Assembly: GCF_003351345.1 (NCBI RefSeq)
Contig: NZ_QQTO01000021.1
Location: 248,001 to 312,000, forward strand
DNA from: Allobosea caraganae
GTDB lineage: Bacteria > Pseudomonadota > Alphaproteobacteria > Rhizobiales > Beijerinckiaceae
DNA length: 64,000 bases
Direction of reading: 5' to 3'
How positions within the stretch are numbered: position 1 is the first letter of the stretch; each line of letters starts with the position of its first letter. Under the pieces are notes generated by a model. The model ran no database searches and was not told the origin of the DNA. It saw only the letters and a program-made list of their open reading frames with translations. The translations under genes and the position numbers were made by a program. Below, in pieces: positions 37,009 to 45,376 of the stretch.

Positions 37009-37926
37009 CTATCTTTGATAGTGCCATTCTTTAAGGAGCGGAACAATAACGCTGTTCGCGTCATTGTTCATCGTGTCGGATAGTCCATTGACATAGTCCG
37101 GATCATATATCTTTGATCTATCTAATTCTGCAGTTCTTAGGTAATGAATCACCCGAAAATCCTCTCTTTTCTTATGATTCAGTTTTTGATGGGTGGAATC
37201 ATTTGACATATTATATTCTGCTCCCAACGTAATAATCTTAAATTTTTCTCGCTGTGACACTAACGTTAGGCCAATCTGACAGCGCATGAAACTCTCTGTG
37301 ACACTTGTTAAGCGCTCGTGCACTTCATCGATTTTGCGCCCCAGTATTTCAAGCGCTAGAGGGTTCATTGCGACAAAGCCAAGATTAAAATAGGGTGGAA
37401 TTTTTGGTAATAGTCCCTCAGCGTCCATCGAATATTGATGTAGTTCTTTTGGCCATTCGATATTAAATATTCTAAATATTTCTGGCCAATATCGATCAGA
37501 AGTCGATTCCGGGAGTATGGTGCCTTTTGTTTCTGGTGGAGAATGAGCGTTGTGCCCAGCTATTGCTGGAAATGGGATATCAATTTGACGAATCACATCG
37601 TCTATGTCGCGCACAAGCACCGTGTCCGCATCGGATTGAATAACAACTTTAGCTTCAGTTTTATCATTGTAGCGCCAATTTGCAGTTCCGTACATGTCGT
37701 ACTTATTAAAAATTTGTTCTGGAACTGCTTTCCACTCGACGTTGTAGTCGTTACTCCACGAATTTTGCTTTATAGCTTCGCCAATTTTAAAATTTTCTCC
37801 AACATATACGTTTATTTTGGCCTCGGTGTAGATTCCACCAAGCCTACGCAGGCAGAAATTAAAAAATTCAACTTGCCCAAAAAAACCTAGTGTTGGCGCG
37901 ATCGGGATTCTGAACTCGATATTCAT
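37009..37926 (-). CDS. Probable GT-A-type glycosyltransferase, AT-rich
   Basis: Not assigned to a named family with certainty. 305 residues with a nucleotide-sugar transferase look: VVIQSDADTVLVRDIDDV holds a DxD-type metal motif, and PPYFNLGFVAMNPLALEIL resembles the acceptor side of GT8-like enzymes. It overlaps the DegT gene stop by four bases (ATGA), so it is in the capsule operon. Very AT-rich for this genome (for instance 18 of 60 bases are G/C at 37441-37500), a sign of recent transfer. Probably adds a sugar to the exported polymer. Confidence 0.65.
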   Translation of the reverse strand: MNIEFRIPIAPTLGFFGQVEFFNFCLRRLGGIYTEAKINVYVGENFKIGEAIKQNSWSNDYNVEWKAVPEQIFNKYDMYGTANWRYNDKTEAKVVIQSDADTVLVRDIDDVIRQIDIPFPAIAGHNAHSPPETKGTILPESTSDRYWPEIFRIFNIEWPKELHQYSMDAEGLLPKIPPYFNLGFVAMNPLALEILGRKIDEVHERLTSVTESFMRCQIGLTLVSQREKFKIITLGAEYNMSNDSTHQKLNHKKREDFRVIHYLRTAELDRSKIYDPDYVNGLSDTMNNDANSVIVPLLKEWHYQR

Positions 37927-39035
37927 TCCGTGTTGCCTTCAATCTGTTCAATAAGTGAGGCTAGCGCTTCTACGATCTCCTGTCGTTTGGCGAGATCGTT
38001 AGTTGCTCTCACCGGAAGCGCGCACATCCTGTCTGCGAGCGACTCGGAGACAGGGCATGCATGGGCCGTGTCGATCTCGGGCCAATTCGATAGGCTGGGG
38101 CGGTAGTAGCGGCGAAGCTCTATCCCAGCCATCGCTGCGCGCTGTTCCAGCTGATCTGCGGCGGATTTGCTTGACAGAAGGTATGGGAAGCACTGCCAAG
38201 GCGAGGAGCTGGCCGAGCCGGGTAATATTGTCGGCAGCCGAGCGAGATAGGCTGCTGCAAACTCCTGTCTGTAGCGCACGGCCTCGTCGATGATGTCCAG
38301 CTGAGCCAGGCCGATTGCAGCCTGAAATTCGGAAAGCTTTCCGTTGAAGCCCCAGTTCACTTTGCTCTGATACCCCCGGCCGAGGCCGAAATTGAGCGCG
38401 CTCTGTATATCCTGCAGACGTTCGGCATGGCCGAATATGAGCCCGCCTTCCCCTACCGCAAATGCCTTTGTGGCGTGTAGGGAAAATACCTCGAATAGGT
38501 TGAGATCCGTACAGCGTGGCTTGCGTGGCACGCCAAGGCCTGCAGCGTTGTCTATGACAACCGCGATGCCCCGGGCCAAGCAGAACGCTATCTCCTCGTC
38601 GAACCCATGATTGATGCCAAAGGGGGATACCAGCATGACCGCCGCAGGCAGAGAAGCCTCACAGTGCCTCGCAATTATTTCGACAGAGAGAGCCCAGGTC
38701 TTCTCATCTACGTCAGCTATGACGGGTCTCAAATTCGCAGCTCGTACGGCGCCAGACGATGCCGGGAATGTGAATGCCGGGACGAGGACATCGCCCTTCA
38801 CATTCGCGGCGATTAGCGCTGCAGAAAGCCCCGCGGTCGCGTTAGCTGCCGCTACGCAGCATTCGTTGGCGTCTCCGTACTTGGCGAGAATCTGTGCTTC
38901 GAACCGCCGAGAAACGGGGCCAAAATTGGAAAAAGTCCCGCTGTCATAGATTTGCTGGAAAAGCTCAAGGTAGGCGGAGACCGGTGGCAGCCTAGGCTCG
39001 ATGAAGCGATGCTTGAAGGTTGGGGTATGGCGCAT
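37923..39035 (-). CDS. DegT/DnrJ/EryC1/StrS-family sugar aminotransferase
   Basis: PLP-dependent aminotransferase of 370 residues acting on keto-sugar nucleotides. The PLP lysine is in SLHATKAFAVGEGG, the ring-stacking and aspartate region is VVIDNAAGLG, and the N-terminal FSNFGPVSRRFEAQI is typical. It begins four bases after the wzt stop and overlaps the next gene (ATGA). With the hexapeptide acyltransferase two genes later it would build an acylated amino sugar. The 4-keto substrate could come from RmlB, but the 3,4-ketoisomerase expected for 3-amino sugars is not seen here. Confidence 0.88.
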   Translation of the reverse strand: MRHTPTFKHRFIEPRLPPVSAYLELFQQIYDSGTFSNFGPVSRRFEAQILAKYGDANECCVAAANATAGLSAALIAANVKGDVLVPAFTFPASSGAVRAANLRPVIADVDEKTWALSVEIIARHCEASLPAAVMLVSPFGINHGFDEEIAFCLARGIAVVIDNAAGLGVPRKPRCTDLNLFEVFSLHATKAFAVGEGGLIFGHAERLQDIQSALNFGLGRGYQSKVNWGFNGKLSEFQAAIGLAQLDIIDEAVRYRQEFAAAYLARLPTILPGSASSSPWQCFPYLLSSKSAADQLEQRAAMAGIELRRYYRPSLSNWPEIDTAHACPVSESLADRMCALPVRATNDLAKRQEIVEALASLIEQIEGNTE

Positions 39036-39039
39036 TGTT

Positions 39040-40419
39040 TTAAATTTCCGCGTGCTGATCCACGCTGACGGGGCCGGCTTTCAGATTGATGGTGCTGGAG
39101 CAGAGGAGATCTGCGCCGAACTGATGCACGCGAAACACAAAGCCGTCGACGATGCGATGAGCATACATGACCTCGCCGTCTTCGTACTTACCTACTCCGG
39201 CATTACAATAATACAATCCGGGTGACAGAAGATTTAGAAAGGGGAACGTAACGATTAATTTCTCACCTTTGTTGAATTTCTTTCCTTTTCCTATTTCTCC
39301 TGAGCTTTGTCCAAATAGATGGAGGCCGGAAGTGTCGCGTATGGCCATGCCGAAACCCGCATTCTCGGCGCTTTCTAAGAATTCAACATCATACTGATAT
39401 CTATATGGCCTTCCGAAACTGATTGAATTAACGGCGTTTCCTGATTCATCCAATATTCTTATGTTTTTTATTTGCGCTCCATTTATCGTATATTCGACAA
39501 TGGACTCGCTTCTAAGATTTTCATCAAATGAGTCGTAGTTATGCGATGAGGTTTTATCCTCTTCTTGGCGGCTCTCGTCTTTTTGCCAAAATGAAGCGGT
39601 GGTTTCACCTTTGGGCGATGTGGTAGCTCCTATGGCGAGCCCTGATTTGATTTCTTGTCGATATCTTTTCTGGTCTTCCAAAGAGGCGGAGATAAGCCGC
39701 TGATATTGGTTGACTACCGCCTTCGGCTCTCCCTCCAGCAGCTTCTCTCCCGCATCCAGCAGGATCGCGCGATCGCAGAGCTGCACGATCGTCTGCGCTC
39801 CGTGGGAGACGAAGAGGATGGTGCCGCCGCGCTCCTTGATCGCTTCGATGCGGGCGTAGCATTTGCGCTGGAAAGCCTCGTCCCCAACCGCAAGTGCTTC
39901 GTCGACGATCAGGATATCGGGCTCGACGGCCGTTGCGACAGCGAAGGCGAGCCGGACATACATGCCGCTCGAATAGGTCTTCACCGGTCGTTCGATGAAC
40001 TCACCGATACCGGCGAACTGCGCGATCTGGTCGAAACGAGCGTCCATTTCCTCGCGGCTGAAGCCGAGGATAGCGCCGTTCATATAGACATTCTCGCGCC
40101 CGGTGAATTCGCCGGAAAAGCCGGCTCCGAGTTCGAGCAAGGCGGCGATACGCCCGCGGACTTTCACGGACCCTTGCGTCGGCTGGAGTGTGCCGCAGAT
40201 GATCTGTAGCAGGGTGGATTTGCCGCAGCCGTTCCGGCCGATAATGCCGATGGTTTCGCCGCGCTTGACCTCCAGCGAGACATCGTGCAGCGCAGCGAAC
40301 TCCTTGAACGGCCTGATGCGGCCGAGCGTCGCCATCTGCACGAGCCGGTGCTCCGGCTTGTTGTAGATGCGGTAAACCTTGGAGAGGTTGCCGACCGAGA
40401 TCGCGACTTCAGAGGACAT
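39040..40419 (-). CDS. wzt: Polysaccharide ABC exporter ATPase (Wzt) with C-terminal recognition domain
   Basis: ATPase of a Wzm/Wzt exporter, 459 residues from the ATG with AGGG eight bases upstream. The ATPase part (residues 1-240) has Walker A GRNGCGKST at 61-69, signature TYSSGMYVRLAFA near 148-160, Walker B ILIVDEALAVGD and the switch His in LFVSHG. The tail (about 250-459) is a beta-sandwich like the Wzt carbohydrate-binding domain, which reads the chain end before export. Composition drops sharply between the parts (68% G/C in 40141-40200, 33% in 39481-39540), which suggests that the tail was exchanged. The ATG overlaps the wzm stop by 11 bases. Confidence 0.92.
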   Translation of the reverse strand: MSSEVAISVGNLSKVYRIYNKPEHRLVQMATLGRIRPFKEFAALHDVSLEVKRGETIGIIGRNGCGKSTLLQIICGTLQPTQGSVKVRGRIAALLELGAGFSGEFTGRENVYMNGAILGFSREEMDARFDQIAQFAGIGEFIERPVKTYSSGMYVRLAFAVATAVEPDILIVDEALAVGDEAFQRKCYARIEAIKERGGTILFVSHGAQTIVQLCDRAILLDAGEKLLEGEPKAVVNQYQRLISASLEDQKRYRQEIKSGLAIGATTSPKGETTASFWQKDESRQEEDKTSSHNYDSFDENLRSESIVEYTINGAQIKNIRILDESGNAVNSISFGRPYRYQYDVEFLESAENAGFGMAIRDTSGLHLFGQSSGEIGKGKKFNKGEKLIVTFPFLNLLSPGLYYCNAGVGKYEDGEVMYAHRIVDGFVFRVHQFGADLLCSSTINLKAGPVSVDQHAEI

Positions 40420-41188
40420 CGGCGAAGCCCTTGCGGGTTTTCTGGAAAAAAGCGTAGCCAAGCGCGGCGACGATCAGGCCGCCGACGATTCCAAGCAGCC
40501 ACATAACGAGGTTGGGCAGGCGGCCGAAGATAACCGCCTCGCGCACCGTTTCGATGCTGAAGGCAAGGGGGTTGTTGGCTGCAAACGGGCGAATCCATTC
40601 CGGCAAATTGGAGGAAGGGTAAAAGATCGGACTCAGAAACATCAGCGCTGTGACGATAGATGGCATGAGCTGGCTGACATCGCGAACGTAGACACCTAAG
40701 GCAGCGAGAAACCACGTGACGCCCAGCGTGAACAGGCAAAGCGGGAGGACAAGCAGGGGCAATAGCAACACCACGGTGTGAAAGCCGGAGCCAAGCGTGA
40801 TCTGGAATACGAGCAGGACGACGATCGCGATTGCCGCTTGGAAAAGCGCGGAGCCCATTGCAACAATCGGTAGAACCGCCAGAGGAAATACGACTTTCTT
40901 CACCAGATTGGGTTGCGCGGTCACCAAATTCGGTGCGCGACTTACCATTTCGGCGAAAAGGTTGAAGGGTGTAAGCCCCGCGAAAACAATCAGGCCGAAC
41001 TCGGTCGGGCTTGTCTGCCCCTGACCCCAACGGGATTGAAACACCACCGCGAAGAAGAAGGTAAAGACGGCGAGCATGAATAGTGGTGTGGCGAGGCTCC
41101 AGATTAGGCCTAGCATCGAGCCGCGGTATCGAGATGCGACCTCTCGCACCGTGAGTTGGCTGATAAGGGAGAGGGGTATCTTATTCAC
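40409..41188 (-). CDS. wzm: Polysaccharide ABC exporter permease (Wzm)
   Basis: Integral membrane subunit of the ABC-2 type polysaccharide exporter, 259 residues. About six hydrophobic helices and the family start REVASRYRGSMLGLIWSLATPL. Also PTEFGLIVFAGLTPFNLFAE, LVKKVVFPLAVLPI and PIFYPSSNLPEWIRPFAANNPL. It forms the channel with Wzt, whose gene it overlaps by 11 bases, and sends lipid-linked polymer across the inner membrane. Confidence 0.93.
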   Translation of the reverse strand: MNKIPLSLISQLTVREVASRYRGSMLGLIWSLATPLFMLAVFTFFFAVVFQSRWGQGQTSPTEFGLIVFAGLTPFNLFAEMVSRAPNLVTAQPNLVKKVVFPLAVLPIVAMGSALFQAAIAIVVLLVFQITLGSGFHTVVLLLPLLVLPLCLFTLGVTWFLAALGVYVRDVSQLMPSIVTALMFLSPIFYPSSNLPEWIRPFAANNPLAFSIETVREAVIFGRLPNLVMWLLGIVGGLIVAALGYAFFQKTRKGFADVL

Positions 41189-41247
41189 GGCAACGGGAAC
41201 TCAATTTCATTTTACTTCTCGCGGAGTTCGAAGGAAAAATTGTGTTT

Positions 41248-42180
41248 CTAAATTCCATCCCCTTTTGTTAAGAAATCTTTGGTTAATTTTAACCCATCGT
41301 AGAGATTTACCTTCGGCGCCCAACCTGTTTCCCTGCTGAGTTTATTTATGTCAAGTATATTCCTTTCAACGTCAAATGATCTTGAGGGCTTGTAAATGAC
41401 ATTTGGGGGTGTGCCGACAATGGTCGATACGATCGCCAAAAGCTCGTTTAAGGACGTTCCGATGCCGCTTCCGAGATTGAATATTCTTTCGCGCCCGCTG
41501 TAGGCCAAGCTTGTCATCAAGCCTGAAACCGCGTCCGAAATGTAGATGTAATCGCGTATGACCGAGCCATCGCCCCAAATCTCTATTGTTTCGCCGCGCA
41601 GCGCCCGCGCCAAGAATACGGTTACGGCCCCCTGGGCGCTGGATGGCCTCTGGAATCGTCCATAAGGATTTGAGAGCCTATAGACTAAATATGGCAATTG
41701 ATGGAGGTGCCAAAAGAGTTCGAGATATTTTTCGATAGTAAGCTTGCAAATTCCATAGGATGAAAGCGGATGGTTTGGATGGGTTTCAGTGATCGGGATG
41801 GACTGAGGTTGGCCGTATACCGTTCCTCCTGACGAAACGAATACGATGCGGCGTACGCCTGCCTCTTTGGATTTCTGCAGGACGCCAAGCGTCGCGACAA
41901 CGTTACTAATGACGTCATGACGAGGATTGTCGTTCGACGTCTTTGGCAGCGTGCTACTTGCCAGATGAAAGACATATTCCTGACCTTCCAAGGCTCGCTC
42001 GATATCGGAATCGACGGCGAAATCGCCATTGACCCATTCCAATCGCGGATTGTTCCGAAGGAACTCAGGGGGCTGCACGCCCGCACGCTCCAGGATTCGG
42101 ACACAGTGCCCGGCGGCGAGTAGCGCCTCCGACAGGTTTAGACCGATAAATCCCGCGCCTCCTATGACAAGTGTTTTCAT
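41248..42180 (-). CDS. NAD-dependent epimerase/dehydratase (GalE-like)
   Basis: Extended SDR of 310 residues acting on a nucleotide sugar. NAD motif VIGGAGFIGLNLSEAL, VFVSSGGTVYG and catalytic YGICKLTIE; substrate region YRLSNPYGRFQRP. The GalE/WbpP-like branch (4-epimerase of UDP-hexose or UDP-HexNAc) fits best, but 310 residues do not tell the substrate. The ATG overlaps the stop of the large glycosyltransferase by four bases (ATGA). AT-richer than the rml and cys genes. Confidence 0.83.
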   Translation of the reverse strand: MKTLVIGGAGFIGLNLSEALLAAGHCVRILERAGVQPPEFLRNNPRLEWVNGDFAVDSDIERALEGQEYVFHLASSTLPKTSNDNPRHDVISNVVATLGVLQKSKEAGVRRIVFVSSGGTVYGQPQSIPITETHPNHPLSSYGICKLTIEKYLELFWHLHQLPYLVYRLSNPYGRFQRPSSAQGAVTVFLARALRGETIEIWGDGSVIRDYIYISDAVSGLMTSLAYSGRERIFNLGSGIGTSLNELLAIVSTIVGTPPNVIYKPSRSFDVERNILDINKLSRETGWAPKVNLYDGLKLTKDFLTKGDGI

Positions 42181-45155
42181 GCTCTCGGATTCCTGCCTGC
42201 AAGGAAGGATTGAACGGCTTCCTCGACATGGCGTTCGACCCTCTCCTCGAAGGCGGTCATTGTGAAGAATTTTTCGAAGACAGCGATCGCCGCCTTGCTC
42301 ATGTCGCGACGCTGCGACGGTGACATGTTGTGAACCCGCTGAATGACGAGGGCGATTTCCTCGGGGCTATTGTGCGACAAGACGAAACCGGAAACGCCAT
42401 GTTCCAGATAGGCGCTGGTACCTGTGGTCGCGCTGACGATCAGAATTTTACCCGACGCCAAGGCGTCGAGAGACACATAGGGCAGCGTGTCGTCCCTGGA
42501 TGGAACGATAACGGCATCCGAGTCTGCGAGCAGCGCGGCGTATTCCCGAAAGGGCACTTCTCCGATGAAGGAAACAGTATCCGGTGCGGAGGATTTGACT
42601 ATTCTTGCGTATTCCGGATCAAGCACTCGGCCTACGACGGACAAATGGCAGGAAGCTGCCGCCGCCGCGGGCAGGTACGACATCCCGAAAATCGCCAGGT
42701 CCTGCCCCTTGCGTGGCTCGAAAGAGCCGAACAGGCTGAGGCGGAGGTTCTTCGACGCCGGCCTTGTCTGTTCACGAAGCGAGGTGGGTTGAGATCGTTC
42801 GACACCGTACTCTAAAATTCTGCTCGGTATGGATAGCGCCTTCAGGGCATTCGAACCGCGCACGCTCCCGGTCACTACAAAAGGAAGCGATTTCGCGTCC
42901 GTAATGAGTTGGGATTTTGAGGCAGCCAAATCCAGGATCAGCTCACTCTCATGGGAGTAGAGCATGGTCGGTATCAGTCCTGCCAGTTGGGCGAGGGGCG
43001 GAGCGGACAGAATCGTATTGCCGATCGCAATATCGAACTGCTGATAAAGGTCTTTGATCGTATCGTGTCTGCGCATGACAAGCGCATCTGTGATTACAGT
43101 AACTCCTAACTCGGTAAGCTCTTGCCGTAGCGGTCCATCCGAAGGAGTTGTTACGACGACGAACCAGTTTTGGCGCGTTAGCAGCCTCGCGATCTCAAGG
43201 ACAACACGGGGCGCGCCGCTTGAAGTAAGATCATGCGAAAATATCACGGCGGACTTGCCGTCCGCCTTGTAAGCTCTCTTCTGTGGGGGGTGAATTGTAA
43301 ACTCTTCCTGAGAATCGACGAAAAGGATCGATCTCATGGCCTCAGGGAAGTATGGATCACGAGCCGTTTCCAGCGGCCAAACTTTGAGCAGCTCCAGGTC
43401 GTGTTTTTCGATAACCTTTTCTTTTGCCTCTTTCTTCGATGCTCCTATCGATAGGTGCCCAATATGCCTAAGAACGGAGTAGGGTGTGTAAATGCAACTT
43501 TTTCCAGCTTGCCGAACCTTGAAGCTGATATCAATGTCCGAATGTGCGATCGGGAATCGCTGTTCGTCAAAACCGCCGATTTCTGCATATAGGCTTGATC
43601 TGACGACCATGCAGGCTCCGCAGGCAATGGAGACTTCGCGCACACTTTGCGCGAAGTTGAAATGTGCGCTGGTATCCGGCGGGAACATGTGAAAGGCTGT
43701 GCCGACCAGCCGCCTTACGCCGGTCACCATGCCTGCATACTGAATTTTTCCGTTCTCATAGATAAGTTTCGGAGAAACTATTCCGACATCCTTATGAACA
43801 AAAATGTCGACGAGTTCGTCCAGCCAATCGCTCCTTATGGTGCGAACGTCATCATTGTAAAAACAGAGATATGTTCCATTGGACGCTAGAGCGCCGACGT
43901 TGCATTTCCTTGAGAAGGAGAATTTTTCGTCAAATGGAACGAATATAATGTTGCCATGCGGTTCTTCGCGCAGGCGACTGATGAGTTTACTGTTAGTTAC
44001 AATAACGATCTCGTAGTTCTTATATTGTGTTTTGTCTCGGATGCTGTCGATGGAGTGCTTGATGTTGGTATAATTATCCGAAGGGATGATAATCGATACA
44101 AGTGGGAGAGACGCTCGATCTGCATCTCGAATCTCAATTCTATTCGCCGCCGGCAGGGGGGCTGCCTGTCCGGGAATGTTGCGGCGTCGCAGGGCGTCCT
44201 GCAACGCTGCGATATTCGATGATCGCGCGTAAGGCTTTCCATCTGCTGCGGCTGAGCCGGCTATGGCCCGCCACCCATAAAGGTAGCGTGCCACATGCCG
44301 CACCGAAGTGGTGTGCTCAAAGACACGTAGCGCCAGATCATAATCCTGAGAGAAATCATACTTGGAACGAAAAGCGCCAACCCGTTCCACGAGTTCTTTT
44401 CTGTAAACCGAAAAATGTCCGGTATACATGCAATTGATCATCAAGGTCGGTGAAAAATCGGGCTTCGGGAACAGTTCTACGACTTTCCCGCTCTCCGATA
44501 TTTTGAATTCGTCCGAATAAACTACGTCGACTGATGCCTCTGAACTGATAGCATCGTTTATGGTCGCCAAGCATTCCGGCATCAAGACGTCATCATGATC
44601 AATGAGACCGATGAACGGCGCGGTCGCCATCTTCAATGCGCAGTTGGTGGCGTGGGCGATCCCGGCATTTGTGTCGAGCTTGCGATACTTAATTCTGGAA
44701 TCTTGCTGACGATAGCGATCGAGGGCGGCGTCCAGCGCTTCGGACATCGACCCGTCATCGACAATGCACAACTCCCAGTGAAGGAAGGTTTGGCTTTGAA
44801 CAGAGTGTATGGCGGCTTCCAAGAGCGCGATTGGAGTTTTGTACACCGGCATCAGCAGAGAAAAGTGTGGAGGTGTATGTGCCGCCAAAGCGCTGGGAAA
44901 CTGGGGCTCGGTCTTGGTAAGCGCGACAGTCAGTTCCTTGCAAATGTGCCCATAGCGCCCTTCAATCGTTTCGAAGTTGAAGGACGCGTCATCCTGCCGG
45001 GTAAGCAGAAGATTCGCGTTATACGGTAAGGGGTTGCCATGGCCCGAGATGAGTCGGTTGATGGCAAGCCTGACGCGATAAGCGGCGGGTATTCTAGCCT
45101 CAATATAGAGTACCGCCGGCCGGAGTGTCTTCTTTAAGCTGTTTCTCATTGTCAT
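42177..45155 (-). CDS. Three-module glycosyltransferase (GT2-GT2-GT4), 992 residues
   Basis: Large cytosolic enzyme with three transferase modules in one chain. Module 1 (about 95-330) is GT2 with FSLLMPVYKTP, CIVDDGS and LIDHDDV (D186-D189). Module 2 (about 350-610) is a second GT2 with LVSIIIPSDNY, CFYNDDVR and a GGFDEQRFPIAHSDIDISFK acceptor loop. Module 3 (about 640-985) is GT4-like with SGAPRVVLEIARLL, LFGSFEPRKGQDLAI and SRDDTLPYVSLDALASG. Such proteins can build a repeat or cap it. Start ambiguity is two codons (MTMRN). It leads into the epimerase gene by ATGA overlap. Each module's sugar is unknown. Confidence 0.88.
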   Translation of the reverse strand: MTMRNSLKKTLRPAVLYIEARIPAAYRVRLAINRLISGHGNPLPYNANLLLTRQDDASFNFETIEGRYGHICKELTVALTKTEPQFPSALAAHTPPHFSLLMPVYKTPIALLEAAIHSVQSQTFLHWELCIVDDGSMSEALDAALDRYRQQDSRIKYRKLDTNAGIAHATNCALKMATAPFIGLIDHDDVLMPECLATINDAISSEASVDVVYSDEFKISESGKVVELFPKPDFSPTLMINCMYTGHFSVYRKELVERVGAFRSKYDFSQDYDLALRVFEHTTSVRHVARYLYGWRAIAGSAAADGKPYARSSNIAALQDALRRRNIPGQAAPLPAANRIEIRDADRASLPLVSIIIPSDNYTNIKHSIDSIRDKTQYKNYEIVIVTNSKLISRLREEPHGNIIFVPFDEKFSFSRKCNVGALASNGTYLCFYNDDVRTIRSDWLDELVDIFVHKDVGIVSPKLIYENGKIQYAGMVTGVRRLVGTAFHMFPPDTSAHFNFAQSVREVSIACGACMVVRSSLYAEIGGFDEQRFPIAHSDIDISFKVRQAGKSCIYTPYSVLRHIGHLSIGASKKEAKEKVIEKHDLELLKVWPLETARDPYFPEAMRSILFVDSQEEFTIHPPQKRAYKADGKSAVIFSHDLTSSGAPRVVLEIARLLTRQNWFVVVTTPSDGPLRQELTELGVTVITDALVMRRHDTIKDLYQQFDIAIGNTILSAPPLAQLAGLIPTMLYSHESELILDLAASKSQLITDAKSLPFVVTGSVRGSNALKALSIPSRILEYGVERSQPTSLREQTRPASKNLRLSLFGSFEPRKGQDLAIFGMSYLPAAAAASCHLSVVGRVLDPEYARIVKSSAPDTVSFIGEVPFREYAALLADSDAVIVPSRDDTLPYVSLDALASGKILIVSATTGTSAYLEHGVSGFVLSHNSPEEIALVIQRVHNMSPSQRRDMSKAAIAVFEKFFTMTAFEERVERHVEEAVQSFLAGRNPRA

Positions 45156-45376
45156 TTCTTTGCTTGCTGGCGGCGCTCGCGAAGGCTATCTATTGTTAGG
45201 TTTTGTGTAAATTTGATATGGACTTAAGTTAAGATGTTTGGCCGTGAGTGAGAGAGCATAGGATCGAAATGTCTTCCGCTTCGTGACAGATCGGGAGACG
45301 ATAAAAACTGATGAGTGCCGACGTGTTCAGGGCTGGTCGATTTGCATCGAAGCGGCAGGTCGTGTCACGGCTCAAC

